Assembly (NCBI RefSeq): GCF_002162375.1
Contig: NZ_CP021425.1
Span: 4,109,001-4,173,000, forward strand
Source: Oleiphilus messinensis
GTDB lineage: Bacteria > Pseudomonadota > Gammaproteobacteria > Pseudomonadales > Oleiphilaceae
DNA: 64,000 nucleotides
Direction of reading: 5' to 3'
Under the pieces are notes generated by a model. It did no database searches. It had not been told where the DNA came from and worked only from the letters and a program-made list of their open reading frames with translations. Numbering within the stretch: the stretch's first letter is position 1; each line of letters opens with the position of its first letter. Shown here piece after piece: positions 20,318 through 33,673 of the stretch. The translations under genes were made by a program, and so were the position numbers.

Positions 20318-20347
20318 CATCGGTAAGATGTACATCACTAAGATGTG
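20318..20347. repeat. Two-copy 15-bp imperfect tandem repeat
   Basis: CATCGGTAAGATGTA is followed directly by CATCACTAAGATGTG. It lies in the 300-bp stretch between the chalcone-isomerase-like gene and rpoS, upstream of the former. This region otherwise holds only the rpoS terminator. Confidence 0.5.
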
Positions 20348-20492
20348 CGGCTATTCTAACAGCTCGCACCTGCTGATAATGCTCAATAGTTCTCATCCGA
20401 TTACCAAAACACCGCACTTTATAACAATTCAGTTACAATTTGATTCGGCAATGGCCAGCGGGAAAAAACGATCAGGGAACACCTTAATCAAG

Positions 20493-20523
20493 ACAAAAAA
20501 ACCACCCCTGGGGGTGGTTTTTT
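20493..20523 (-). terminator. Terminator of rpoS
   Basis: A strong GC-rich stem AACCACCCC / GGGGTGGTT flanked by A- and T-runs follows the rpoS stop codon by about 25 bases. It is symmetric, so it may also stop readthrough from the other side. Confidence 0.88.
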
Positions 20524-20548
20524 AGAAGACGCGATTTAAAGCGATATC

Positions 20549-21550
20549 TTATTTAAACAGCGTTTCACCGCTGAGGCCTTGCTTTTCGAGAATATCTCTA
20601 AGACGCTTGAGAGCTTCAACCTGAATCTGTCGGACGCGCTCACGCGTCAAACCGATTTCGCGGCCAACTTCTTCCAAGGTACTCATTTGATAGCCTCGAA
20701 GCCCAAAGCGACGCGCAATGACTTCTTGCTGCTTCTCCGAGAGCTGATCCAACCAATCATCAATGCTGCCTCGTAAATCACTGTCTTGCAGCAGTTCTGC
20801 CGGGTCACTTGCACTCTCATCCGCAACCGTCTCCAGAAGCGACTTGTCAGAGCTACCGCCAATCGGAGAATCAACCGATGTAACGCGCTCGTTCAAGCCC
20901 ATCATTCGTTTAACGTCTTCAACCGGTTTATCGAGCAGATCTGCAATTTCTTCGTGGGTAGGTTCGTGATCGAGTTTTTGAGTGAGCTCTCGAGCGGCTC
21001 GGAGGTAGAGGTTCAGTTCTTTAACAACATGAATCGGTAAACGAATCGTCCGGGTCTGATTCATAATGGCCCGTTCAATAGTCTGTCGAATCCACCAGGT
21101 CGCGTACGTAGAGAATCGGAACCCGCGCTCGGGATCAAATTTTTCTACGGCACGGATCAGTCCTAAATTACCTTCCTCAATCAGGTCGAGTAACGACAAA
21201 CCTCGGTTAACATAGCGACGGGCGATTTTAACAACCAGACGCAAGTTACTCTCGATCATTCGTTTACGACCTGCTTCGTCACCTTTCTGCGCCAGGCGCG
21301 CAAAATAAATTTCTTCTTCAGGTGTAAGCAGTGGTGAAAAGCCAATTTCGTTAAGATAAATCTGAGTCGCATCCAATTGACGGTATGCACCGGGCTCAGC
21401 ACCACCCCGTGTAGACCGTCGACTATCCAAGCGGGTTACAACGCCGGAAACATCGTTGTCGTCATCTCCATCATCACTCGCTTCAACAACACCAGCTTCC
21501 TCCTGGTCAAACGCCAAATCATCAATATATTCTTCTCTTTCTGCTGACAT
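20549..21550 (-). CDS. rpoS: RNA polymerase sigma factor RpoS
   Basis: The stationary-phase and general stress sigma factor of the sigma-70 family, group 2. Region 1.2 ([11 protein letters not shown]), region 2 ([22 protein letters not shown], in short [14 protein letters not shown]; then [17 protein letters not shown] and [15 protein letters not shown]), region 3 and region 4 ([18 protein letters not shown]) are all present. At 333 residues it has the usual size, with an acidic N-terminal extension. It sits just after nlpD on the minus strand, the classical order, where the main rpoS promoter often lies within nlpD. A strong terminator follows. Confidence 0.96.
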
Positions 21551-21649
21551 AACACTAGCCCTGCATTTTTTTTGAGTACTGTCCCAAACCCCTATTTGTT
21601 TTTATATCTGGTTCGAAGGACGGTTACCTAGTTGTTATATGGACTACCC

Positions 21650-22453
21650 CTATAAGTTCCGTGCGGGTAGATATCGTAACGGATCGACCGGATTTCCCTT
21701 TTTGCGAATTTCAAAGTGCAATTTAGGTCGGTTCGTTCCCGTAGATCCCAGCTCAGCGATTTTGGCTCCTGCCCTTATTTTTTGACCTTCCTTGACCAGA
21801 ATACGTCTGTTGTGAGCATATGCACTAAGGTACTGGTCATTGTGGTTAATTATTATCAGTTTTCCGTAACCCAACAGCCCACTGCCTGCGTACACCACTT
21901 CTCCAGCCGCAGCTGATAAAACTGGTTCACCCGGTTTGCCGGCTATATCAATGCCCTTATTAACGTTACCGGCAACGGAGTATCTCGCAATTACCGGGCC
22001 AACATGTGGCCACTGCCAGACAATCCCCGAGTCAACCTTTTTACTGGTGACCTTGGGCTTTATTTTGCCTTTGTTTGCATTTGTTTGTTTGTTATTTTTT
22101 GTAAGTTTGGGTTTTCTCTTTGTAACTTCGGGCTTAAGTTCACTCTTTTCAAGTGATCCCTTAAGATCCAGTCGTATCTTCTGTCCAACTTGGATGACGT
22201 ACGGAGCCGCTATTCCATTGGCATTTGCAAGCTCGACATAATCACGACCGTATCGCCAGGCGATTGAATACATACTATCGCCCTTACGGACAACGTGAGT
22301 GCCAAAATAAACGGGAGGATTGAAGTTTTGGTCCTGGTATATATCTGTACTGTTGCACCCCCACAGAAGTAACAACACTACCAAAATAATAAGACCTGGC
22401 GCAGTGGACAACTTATGAACTGTGTATTTTTTGGACAACAGCAATCTGTTCAT
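21650..22453 (-). CDS. nlpD: Murein hydrolase activator NlpD
   Basis: An outer-membrane lipoprotein that activates cell-wall amidases during septation. A hydrophobic leader ends in LLWGC (lipobox). A LysM domain (THVVRKGDSMYSIAWRYGRDY) binds peptidoglycan, a Lys/Thr-rich linker follows, and the C-terminal LytM/M23 domain ends the protein. The zinc-binding residues of active M23 peptidases are missing: the first His is Asn in NKGIDIAG, and the HxH is LHFEI. This degenerate state is the rule for NlpD activators. The ATG at 22453 or a GTG at 22468 may be the start. It precedes rpoS. Confidence 0.92.
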   Translation of the reverse strand: MNRLLLSKKYTVHKLSTAPGLIILVVLLLLWGCNSTDIYQDQNFNPPVYFGTHVVRKGDSMYSIAWRYGRDYVELANANGIAAPYVIQVGQKIRLDLKGSLEKSELKPEVTKRKPKLTKNNKQTNANKGKIKPKVTSKKVDSGIVWQWPHVGPVIARYSVAGNVNKGIDIAGKPGEPVLSAAAGEVVYAGSGLLGYGKLIIINHNDQYLSAYAHNRRILVKEGQKIRAGAKIAELGSTGTNRPKLHFEIRKKGNPVDPLRYLPARNL

Positions 22454-22692
22454 TCTGACCCAGCGCACACCTTAAAATAACAAATACAGGGTTAGGTTCA
22501 GCCGTTTATAAAAAAAAAGAATAAAAACTTTTCCTTTTCGATTAACTTGGTTCGCTAACCTTATTGATTTCAAGGTTATTTTAGATCATTTTTAAACCAG
22601 ACTGGGTTACAACTATATTCACATGTTACGAACGGAAACACTAAAAAGTAACAACTGGTTCACATTTTTCCTGTGAAACATTGCTCAATAAA

Positions 22693-23631
22693 TCACCTAA
22701 CGGATTTACTCATATTTTTCCCGAGCCACTCAAGGGCAAGCACCAGACAAATCGCCAGGATCGCTAACATCACCGCCTCTCCTGTTTCGGGAGACATACC
22801 GGTTAAAACATGGTATTGCTCCGGCATAACATTAATTTGCTCCAACGGCACTTGCTCACCATGAGAATTGGTTCTAAATGAAACGGTATGTTTCCAAGGC
22901 CACACCTTATTCAAAGCGCCAACCATAAAACCACACAACAACGACAGCACCAATTCTGGGAAGCGCCGGAATGCCCAGGAAAGCAGGTGAGACATCGCCA
23001 GCAGCCCACAAACACAGCCTGCGCCGAAAACGCCGATCGTGACGAAATCTAACGACTTCACAGCGCTCAGTATGGCCTGATACAGCCCCAACAATAACAG
23101 GATAAAGCTGCCGGAGATCCCGGGAAGAATCATAGCTGAAATCGCCACCATTCCTGCCAGAAATACATTCAAGGTCGTGGGTTCCACGGCTCCAGGGGTA
23201 ACTGTCGTTATCATATAAGCAATAGCAGCCCCAAGCAGAAATGTCACGATGACCATCGGACTCCAGCGCTGAACCTGTCTACCAACATGCCATACCGAGG
23301 CAATGATCAAACCGAAGAAAAAAGACCAGACAAGTTGTGGATGTGCGACGAGTAAATAACTGATCAGCTTCGCTAAACTGAAAACGCTCAATAAAATTCC
23401 GGAAAACAGACAAATCAGGAAATTACCATTGAGAGCCTGCCAGAACGCCAGGAATCCATTATTTCGCCACTCGACTAACAACCTGGGATGTACCCCTGAC
23501 AATGTATCTATCAATTCCTGATAAATACCGGTGATAAATGCAATCGTACCACCTGAGACACCTGGCACAATATCCGCCGCTCCCATGGCCATTCCTTTGA
23601 ACACCAACATCAAGCGATTTTCCTTTTGCAC
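22693..23631 (-). CDS. DUF368 membrane protein, probable undecaprenyl-phosphate translocase (PopT-like)
   Basis: A 312-residue polytopic membrane protein with the DUF368 signature GAADIVPGVSGGTIAFITGIY near the N-terminus (partly GAADIVPGVSGGTIAF) and the matching internal repeat MILPGISGSFILLLLGLY. DUF368 proteins have been shown in other bacteria to return undecaprenyl phosphate, the cell-wall lipid carrier, to the inner leaflet (PopT). Both pseudo-symmetric VPGVSGG / LPGISGS motifs are kept here. It lies in the pcm-nlpD-rpoS region, an envelope-rich neighbourhood. The family is firm; the transport role is inferred from the family. Confidence 0.85.
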   Translation of the reverse strand: MQKENRLMLVFKGMAMGAADIVPGVSGGTIAFITGIYQELIDTLSGVHPRLLVEWRNNGFLAFWQALNGNFLICLFSGILLSVFSLAKLISYLLVAHPQLVWSFFFGLIIASVWHVGRQVQRWSPMVIVTFLLGAAIAYMITTVTPGAVEPTTLNVFLAGMVAISAMILPGISGSFILLLLGLYQAILSAVKSLDFVTIGVFGAGCVCGLLAMSHLLSWAFRRFPELVLSLLCGFMVGALNKVWPWKHTVSFRTNSHGEQVPLEQINVMPEQYHVLTGMSPETGEAVMLAILAICLVLALEWLGKNMSKSVR

Positions 23632-23676
23632 GAATTTGCTCCTTGGCTTTAATTCTATAGCAACGATAGGCTGAAT

Positions 23677-24327
23677 TTACAGAACAGTACCTTCTACAAG
23701 CGGGACAAACCGGACCGCTTCCACGATCCGTTTCGAAAACTCGTTTCCAGTACGCGTCATAACCATGAGTTGTTGCGACTGGCCACCTACCGGAATAACC
23801 AGGCGTCCTCCATCTGCCAATTGTGACAATAATTCTCTGGGCACATCCTCTGGAGCGGCAGTAACAATAATTGCATGAAATGGTGCAGCCTCAGGCCATC
23901 CCATTCCACCATCAGCATGCCGCAACCGAATATTTCTCAAGCCCATTGCAACGAATCGTTGCCGAGCCTTCTCCTGCAGAGGCTTAATGCGCTCCACACT
24001 GTACACTTCTTTTGCAAGTTGAGCGAGAATCGAAGTTTGGTAGCCTGAACCAGTACCAATTTCCAGTATCCGTTGCGGGTCATTTTCCAGTGTAAGCTCT
24101 GTCATTTTGGCCACAATATAGGGCTGCGACAGCGTTTGGTTATAACCGATTGGCAATGCCGTATCTTCATAAGCTCGATGGGCGAGCGCCTCATCCAGAA
24201 AGATGTGCCGCGGAGTATTTGCCATTGCCTCCAGCACGTCTTGAGTTCGAATGCCCGACTCTTTCAACCGATTAATCAGCCTCAGCCGCGTTCTTTGTGA
24301 GGTCATGCCAATGCCTTGAAGATTCAT
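23677..24327 (-). CDS. pcm: Protein-L-isoaspartate O-methyltransferase
   Basis: Repairs isoaspartyl residues in aged proteins by S-adenosylmethionine-dependent methylation. Motif I is [12 protein letters not shown], the substrate segment is [14 protein letters not shown], and [11 protein letters not shown] is a further family block. From the ATG at 24327 the protein has 216 residues, and that ATG overlaps the surE stop as ATGA, so the pair is translationally coupled. An upstream in-frame ATG at 24348 would lie inside surE. The order surE-pcm-nlpD-rpoS, here with a DUF368 gene between pcm and nlpD, is conserved. Confidence 0.95.
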   Translation of the reverse strand: MNLQGIGMTSQRTRLRLINRLKESGIRTQDVLEAMANTPRHIFLDEALAHRAYEDTALPIGYNQTLSQPYIVAKMTELTLENDPQRILEIGTGSGYQTSILAQLAKEVYSVERIKPLQEKARQRFVAMGLRNIRLRHADGGMGWPEAAPFHAIIVTAAPEDVPRELLSQLADGGRLVIPVGGQSQQLMVMTRTGNEFSKRIVEAVRFVPLVEGTVL

Positions 24328-25076
24328 AATTCGCCCCCTGGCACCCAAGCATTCAGCGCATCAACCACATCGTAACGGGTCATATCGACTGAAATCGGAG
24401 TAATCGACACAAAGCCATTTGCAACCGCCCAAAAGTCAGTATCCGGACCAGCATCATCGCCTTCGCCAGCAGAACCAATCCAGAACCGCTCCTGGCCTCG
24501 TGGATCCACCGTACGCTCTGGAAGACCACCACGGGCTCGATGCCCTAAGCGCGTTATCTTAACCCCTCTAATCTCATCCAGTGGCATATCTGGCACATTA
24601 ACATTCAAAATTGTTCTGGGGGGGAGGGTTAATTTATCACTCTTGAGCAATAGTTTGAGCACGACCTGAGCTGCAGTGGAATAGTGATGCCCACCGGTAT
24701 TTGCCAGGGATACTGCAATCGGGCATTGTTCCAGAAAACGCCCCTCAGTGGCCGCAGCCACAGTGCCGGAATACAAAACGTCATCCCCCAGATTGGCATG
24801 GGTATTAATCCCGGAAACAACCCGGTCAAAGACGACGTCAAACAAATTAGTAACACCGAGATGCACACAATCCGTAGGCGTGCCGTCGACACTGTAGAAA
24901 CCATTGCTGGTTAACACGGGTTTTAACGGCCTGTTGAGGGTTAACGAATTACTGGCTCCGCTATGATCCCGATCTGGTGCAACCACTTTTATGTCCGCAA
25001 CTTTGGACAGCACTTCTGCCAAAATATGCAAACCTGGTGCGTAGACACCATCATCATTGGCGAGCAAAAGTTTCAC
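24324..25076 (-). CDS. surE: 5'/3'-nucleotidase SurE
   Basis: A metal-dependent stationary-phase survival phosphatase acting on nucleoside monophosphates. The metal-binding aspartates are in [12 protein letters not shown] at the N-terminus, followed by [15 protein letters not shown] and the substrate segment [12 protein letters not shown]. The length of 250 residues is standard. It overlaps pcm by four bases. truD lies upstream on the same strand after 150 bp. Confidence 0.96.
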   Translation of the reverse strand: MKLLLANDDGVYAPGLHILAEVLSKVADIKVVAPDRDHSGASNSLTLNRPLKPVLTSNGFYSVDGTPTDCVHLGVTNLFDVVFDRVVSGINTHANLGDDVLYSGTVAAATEGRFLEQCPIAVSLANTGGHHYSTAAQVVLKLLLKSDKLTLPPRTILNVNVPDMPLDEIRGVKITRLGHRARGGLPERTVDPRGQERFWIGSAGEGDDAGPDTDFWAVANGFVSITPISVDMTRYDVVDALNAWVPGGEL

Positions 25077-25229
25077 TGCGCCCTCCTCCCCAAATTTTAC
25101 TTATGATCGTTTTTATTTGAGTCTATCCGTGACTCGTCAGACCTGCTCCATGCCTGTTTAGTATACTGTTGCCTTATTTAAATTCCGGAACCCGCAATTG
25201 CTCTGAGGGAGTGAGTTACTCTGCGGGAG

Positions 25230-26228
25230 CTACACTGCGGGCTTTACTTCAAACTCTTGATAATTTAACACTTCTCGCAACACTGCAGTCGCAAAACTTC
25301 CAGTGGGTAAAACAAACGTTATGGAAAGCGTATCACCATCCAACGCCCAAGACATATCCGTTGGCTGCAGCACAAATTCACGATACGCATTTTGTATCCG
25401 ATTTCGGACCAGCCCCTCAGAAAAAACTGGCCAGGCCTCTATCACACGATTTCGGTTTGCTTCGGCGTCCAGGGTCTCCAGACAGTTTTTCTCACCAAAG
25501 AGACTCCCTGCCAAACCCCCATTGATTTCAGCATCACCGGGAATAGGCGCTTGCCAACTCTGCTGAGTTACTCGATGTGCCAACAACTGGTTAAACAAAT
25601 ATGAGCGTGCCGCGGACAAATACATACCGCCGTCTTTCACTCGAATTTTACGCTCACCGGAAAACCATTCGTGCGCAACGTTAAGGTTATGCAAGTCGCG
25701 GCCAAATCGCTGCTCGCCAAAGTAGTTGGGCACACCTCTGTCTCTGATGGCGCTCAACCGGTTCTCGAGAAGGGCAGAATCACCTGAGAATTGCCGAATA
25801 ACAAGCTGGAAACGATTTGCTATATGTTGTCCACGTCGGAGTTTCTTCGAATGGCGGGACACATCCAATATCTTTGCCCCCGGCAAATCCCAGTTTTCAA
25901 CTACCGGGTCGCTACTGTTTTTCAGATAAATACTGAACCACTGTCTCGTAACAGCATGACGATCCTTCATACCCGAGAAGCCGACATCCATCGTGCGCAC
26001 TTGCGCATAATTTCCGATACGACGGGCGATAAACTGCGTATTCTGTCCGTCTTTTTCAATCAGAAGATAGAAGTGTTCACCCACCCCCTCTGGCTGCCAC
26101 CCCAAAATCTCTTCGACTTGAAAGTCGGAATTAGTACTGCGGATGATGCCGCTTGCTTCAGGAATACCGTAAGCATAGGGCCAGTTAAGTGCGAAAGATG
26201 GCTTGGAAGTTTCGACAGAGTCGTTCAT
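25230..26228 (-). CDS. truD: tRNA pseudouridine(13) synthase TruD
   Basis: Makes pseudouridine at position 13 of tRNA-Glu. The catalytic aspartate is in [17 protein letters not shown]. The family blocks [13 protein letters not shown] and [16 protein letters not shown], and [14 protein letters not shown], are present. The 332-residue length is normal. Its start overlaps the ispF stop by four bases (ATGA), so it is coupled to ispF, as in related genomes. Confidence 0.95.
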   Translation of the reverse strand: MNDSVETSKPSFALNWPYAYGIPEASGIIRSTNSDFQVEEILGWQPEGVGEHFYLLIEKDGQNTQFIARRIGNYAQVRTMDVGFSGMKDRHAVTRQWFSIYLKNSSDPVVENWDLPGAKILDVSRHSKKLRRGQHIANRFQLVIRQFSGDSALLENRLSAIRDRGVPNYFGEQRFGRDLHNLNVAHEWFSGERKIRVKDGGMYLSAARSYLFNQLLAHRVTQQSWQAPIPGDAEINGGLAGSLFGEKNCLETLDAEANRNRVIEAWPVFSEGLVRNRIQNAYREFVLQPTDMSWALDGDTLSITFVLPTGSFATAVLREVLNYQEFEVKPAV

Positions 26229-26701
26229 TTCATCACCAGCAAACAGACTGCATAACAGGCTATCCCCTCACCTCGTCCGGTATAACCGAGCTTTTCTGTT
26301 GTGGTCGCTTTGACATTTACAGCACCTTCCGGCACACCAATAACACCCGCAAGGCATTCACGCATTTTCGCAATATAAGGTGACATTTTGGGGGCCTGAG
26401 CCACGATGGTAGAGTCAATATTTTCAACTCGATAACCTTTCTCCGCCACCAGGTTAAGCACATGCTCCAATAATCGCACCGAACTAATTCCCCGGTAAGT
26501 ACTGTCAGTATCCGGGAAATGTTGTCCTATATCGCCCAGCCCAACAGCGCCGAGAAGCGCATCAATTATGGCATGGATTAATACATCACCATCGGAGTGT
26601 GCCTTGAAGCCTTTATCGAACGGTATTTTTATACCCCCCAATACCAGATGATCACCTTCACCAAAAGCGTGAACATCGAAACCTTGCCCTATTCTCATCA
26701 A
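26225..26701 (-). CDS. ispF: 2-C-methyl-D-erythritol 2,4-cyclodiphosphate synthase
   Basis: The fifth enzyme of the non-mevalonate (MEP) isoprenoid pathway, a zinc-dependent trimer. Metal and substrate residues are seen in [14 protein letters not shown] and [18 protein letters not shown]; the C-terminal block [18 protein letters not shown] is the cytidine-binding side. At 158 residues the length is standard. It follows ispD after 20 bp on the minus strand and overlaps truD. Confidence 0.96.
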   Translation of the reverse strand: MMRIGQGFDVHAFGEGDHLVLGGIKIPFDKGFKAHSDGDVLIHAIIDALLGAVGLGDIGQHFPDTDSTYRGISSVRLLEHVLNLVAEKGYRVENIDSTIVAQAPKMSPYIAKMRECLAGVIGVPEGAVNVKATTTEKLGYTGRGEGIACYAVCLLVMK

Positions 26702-26721
26702 TACAACCTAAACGAATAAAC

Positions 26722-27498
26722 CTATTTTTGTGTTTCCTGACATTCAGCCTGCTCCTGAAGTTCAAGAATCATCTCCGCAAACTGCAAATCTGCAGATTCC
26801 GTTATCTTGATATTATCTACGGCTCCGGGGACTAATTTGGGTGCCTGTCCCAGTAACTCCATTGCTGAAGCTTCATCAGTTACGAGCTCCCCGTCCGCCA
26901 AAGCTCTCTCCAGTGCGTGTTGGAGTTCTACCAATGGAAACATTTGCGGGGTAAAGGCACGCCAGATCTGGGTACGGTCAATGGTGGCCGAAATTTCAGC
27001 GGTACTGTCCGTATCCGCACTATCCGTACTATCATCCGTATCAGTGCAATCCATATCGGTTCGTGCTCGCTTTAATGTATCAGACACACGTGCTGCCAGA
27101 ATACCACCAACACCGGAACAAAGTGACGATTGAATCAATTTTTCTATATCGGTGCGCCGAACACAAGGGCGGGCGATATCATGAACCAGAACCCAATCTT
27201 CTGGACCAGCAATTTTTCTCAAATATCGAAGACCGCTCAAGACGGAATGAACACGTTCTTCTCCACCAATGCAAGTTTCAATATTCGGATGCTGAAATAT
27301 ATCAAAACCTGACCATCGATTATCATGACTTGCGACGGGTACGACTATCCGTTCTATCTGAACCACACTTAGCAGGCGCTTCAAGGTTCTCTCAAGAACC
27401 GTTTCACCTCCAAGATACAAATATTGCTTGGGCACACTGGCATTCATTCTTCGCCCGACGCCCGCCGCGGGGGCTACCGCCCAGATTTTACCTTCGAT
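26722..27498 (-). CDS. ispD: 2-C-methyl-D-erythritol 4-phosphate cytidylyltransferase, probable AUC start
   Basis: The CTP-using step of the MEP pathway. The nucleotide-binding loop WAVAPAAGVGRRM followed by PKQYL is essential in this family, yet the first ATG in frame (27447) lies at the last residue of this loop. Between that ATG and the upstream in-frame stop (TAG at 27528) there is no ATG, GTG or TTG. AGGAG at 27511-27507 stands eight bases before an ATC codon at 27498, so initiation at AUC best explains the sequence, giving 258 residues starting (M)EGKIWAV. The conserved HDIARPCV, ILAARVSDTLKR and LVTDEASAMELLG are intact. A charged insertion rich in Asp, Thr and Ser (TDTDDSTDSADTDS) interrupts the region before IDRTQIWRAFTPQMF. 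A start-region sequencing error would be the main alternative. Confidence 0.88.
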   Translation of the reverse strand: MEGKIWAVAPAAGVGRRMNASVPKQYLYLGGETVLERTLKRLLSVVQIERIVVPVASHDNRWSGFDIFQHPNIETCIGGEERVHSVLSGLRYLRKIAGPEDWVLVHDIARPCVRRTDIEKLIQSSLCSGVGGILAARVSDTLKRARTDMDCTDTDDSTDSADTDSTAEISATIDRTQIWRAFTPQMFPLVELQHALERALADGELVTDEASAMELLGQAPKLVPGAVDNIKITESADLQFAEMILELQEQAECQETQK

Positions 27499-27550
27499 TT
27501 TGCTGTCTCCTAAACGAATGCATCGCTAACAAATACCCGTCTGCGAATTT

Positions 27551-27877
27551 TTAATCTTCGATAACCAAAATGAAAGTTTCACCTTTTTTGACCATGCCCA
27601 GTTCATTTCTCGCTTTTTCTTCAATCGCTTTACGCCCGTTTTTCAAATCAATCACTTCGGCATCAAGCTTTGAATTGCGCTCTGCAAGTCGCTGATTTAA
27701 CGTCTTTTGTTGCTCAATCTGTTGCTGAAGATTCCATACCTGTGCATAGCTTCCTTCCCCAGCCCATAATCGAAATTGCAATCCAAAAATCAAAAACAGC
27801 GACACGCCCCACACGCATTTAAGCAAAGTTGGCGCATTCGCAATCTCAGATGGCTGAAATCCCTCGTGAACGGTCAC
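27551..27877 (-). CDS. ftsB: Cell division protein FtsB
   Basis: A small bitopic divisome protein that joins FtsL and FtsQ and helps activate septal wall synthesis. One transmembrane helix (KCVWGVSLFLIFGLQFRLW) is followed by a coiled coil (LQQQIEQQKTLNQRLAERN) and the conserved C-terminal block RNELGMVKKGETFILVIE, in part NELGMVKKGETF. The ORF opens with GTG and an N-terminal tail of about 17 residues that most FtsB proteins lack; an internal start nearer the helix is possible. It stands between eno and ispD, the usual place. Confidence 0.9.
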   Translation of the reverse strand: MTVHEGFQPSEIANAPTLLKCVWGVSLFLIFGLQFRLWAGEGSYAQVWNLQQQIEQQKTLNQRLAERNSKLDAEVIDLKNGRKAIEEKARNELGMVKKGETFILVIED

Positions 27878-28067
27878 AGGTAAAATCCTAATGTTTCCAA
27901 AACAATGAATTAAGAGAGCCTAACGACTCAAACATGCAGTTCGAAGTAGCGATAAAAAAGTAAATGACAACATCGCGTCCAACGCGAACCGGGGCACCAC
28001 TATACCGGATCATTTTGAAAGAATAGCTGATGCGGCTGGATAATCCGAAAAAGTTTTGTACAAATTA

Positions 28068-28096
28068 ACAAAAAAAGGCGGAATAAATCCGCCTTT
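28068..28096 (-). terminator. Terminator of eno
   Basis: On the minus strand the stem AAGGCGGA / TCCGCCTT with a five- to six-base loop is followed by a run of T. It lies about 105 bases after the eno stop codon, upstream of ftsB. Confidence 0.8.
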
Positions 28097-28201
28097 CTTC
28101 AGTGATTTGCATCACTCTTCTAACAGCTTACCTCAAGTGCTGGCAACATACCGCTCACACACTTTGGCATTCTCATCGAGAACTTTATCCTCGCTTGAGA
28201 A

Positions 28202-29521
<1,320 letters not shown>

Positions 29522-29620
29522 CTATTTACGAATTCTGATATTTTGACACATGGGATTCCAGTGCGATTCACACCTGTGACGTCCCCGTTATCATCACTTG
29601 CCCTAATATTCTTGATGACC

Positions 29621-30481
<861 letters not shown>

Positions 30482-30512
30482 TCACTGGTGGCAAAACTAG
30501 AGTTGCAATTGT

Positions 30513-32231
<1,719 letters not shown>

Positions 32232-32263
32232 TCAATCTATTTGATCGACCTCAAGCACTGCCC

Positions 32264-33673
32264 TCAGGGCTTCACCGGTTCATTATTTGTTTTTAACTGG
32301 ACATAAATAAACATCCGATTTTGCTGATCAAAAAATTCAGATTCCTTCCGTGACCAACAGCCAGGTATTGCAACCCCCTCTTCGTTGTAGCATAACACCG
32401 GAATATGCCCCCTTAACCAGACCGGAACCGCGCGGGCCTGAAAATATTTCTTCAAGGACTTTCCCGAAGGAACGGACGACAGACCTTCATTTCGTCGCAC
32501 CATGGAAACCCTCACCCCCGCCCTGGGAGCAGGTACGACAGCGACACAATGCCAGCCGTCCTGACCAGAACGCCTGGCGTCCGGAACGCATAAAAAACGA
32601 AGCAAGCTCGATTGAGCCTCGCCTTTACAATCAAATGTAATAGCAGGTTCCGGTTGCTGACAATGCTGTATTCCTCCAGACACCGCAGACGACATAAAGT
32701 AAAGATCCCCCTGAAAACGTCGAATCTCGCCTTCAGGCCAGCAGATTTGGGGCGACCCAGCGCTTTGAGCGGGAATCAGTTCCTGCCATATCCGTTCGAA
32801 GCGAGCCTGCCCCGGAAACCCGCCCCCCAACGATTGCAACCACACTCGAATAACATTGCGCTGCCGATATTCCGGCAACTTGCCCAGCAGCGCACCATCA
32901 ATGGCACTCAAACCGAATACCGAGGACCACCCTGACAATGTTTTTTGCACACTATCAATATCCCCCTTAGCAAGATCACGGGCCAACGCCTCATAATCTT
33001 CGCACAGAGCCATGGTGCGGAGTACACCAGATTGTGCCGCTGGCCATCGCTTCGTAATGGTCGGCCAAACCTGATGTCGAAGATAATTACGCTCGATTTC
33101 GATATCATCGTTGCTTTCATCATGAATCCAGGACAGACCCGCCTCTTGCGCGCAACAACTGAGTTCACGGCGACTGACTGTCAGAAAAGGACGAAAGATC
33201 ATACCTTGATCCAGCTTTCGCTGACGCGGGATACCTGCCAACCCGGCCCCCGCCCCTTTGATCGCACGCATCAAAAACGTTTCGACCTGATCGTTACCAT
33301 GATGCCCCTGCAATAATATTTGATCTGACTGCAATAAAGATGAAAAAACGTTGTACCGCGCATTTCGGGCCCCGGCTTCTAAACCGACACCTGCGGAGTC
33401 AACATCGACTTTGACCGCTTGGAAGGGAATATCTCGAAGTGCACATTGTTCGCGGCAAAACTGCTCCCAGTGATCCGCATTTGGACTCAAGCCATGATTG
33501 ATGTGGATTGCATACAAGGGTCTATCAAGCTCTTTCCGGAAAAAGATTCCAGCTGCCCAGAGCAGTACCATGGAATCCAGACCGCCTGACAATGCAACCC
33601 AGTAACCGGACCCGTCAGGAACATCCACCATCAAGTCCCGAATTGAATCAGGCAGTGCGTCCGCCTTAATCAT
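32264..33673 (-). CDS. tilS: tRNA(Ile)-lysidine synthetase
   Basis: Modifies C34 of the AUA-reading isoleucine tRNA to lysidine, changing codon specificity from AUG to AUA. The ATP pyrophosphatase loop is ALSGGLDSMVLLWAA (about residue 30), followed by IHINHGLSPNAD and QGHHGNDQVETFLM. C-terminal substrate-binding domains follow and end within a charged tail. At 469 residues it is slightly long. Its start overlaps the dnaE stop by eight bases on the same strand. In many relatives accA lies between dnaE and tilS; here it does not. Confidence 0.93.
   Translation of the reverse strand: MIKADALPDSIRDLMVDVPDGSGYWVALSGGLDSMVLLWAAGIFFRKELDRPLYAIHINHGLSPNADHWEQFCREQCALRDIPFQAVKVDVDSAGVGLEAGARNARYNVFSSLLQSDQILLQGHHGNDQVETFLMRAIKGAGAGLAGIPRQRKLDQGMIFRPFLTVSRRELSCCAQEAGLSWIHDESNDDIEIERNYLRHQVWPTITKRWPAAQSGVLRTMALCEDYEALARDLAKGDIDSVQKTLSGWSSVFGLSAIDGALLGKLPEYRQRNVIRVWLQSLGGGFPGQARFERIWQELIPAQSAGSPQICWPEGEIRRFQGDLYFMSSAVSGGIQHCQQPEPAITFDCKGEAQSSLLRFLCVPDARRSGQDGWHCVAVVPAPRAGVRVSMVRRNEGLSSVPSGKSLKKYFQARAVPVWLRGHIPVLCYNEEGVAIPGCWSRKESEFFDQQNRMFIYVQLKTNNEPVKP

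Noticed and set aside
21650-22453. NlpD as an active M23 endopeptidase
   Set aside because: The zinc ligands are changed (Asn for His in NKGID, HFE for HxH), so it is an activator and not an enzyme.
27063-27554. Plus-strand frame of 163 codons opposite ispD
   Set aside because: It is antisense to ispD, whose conserved motifs fill the region.
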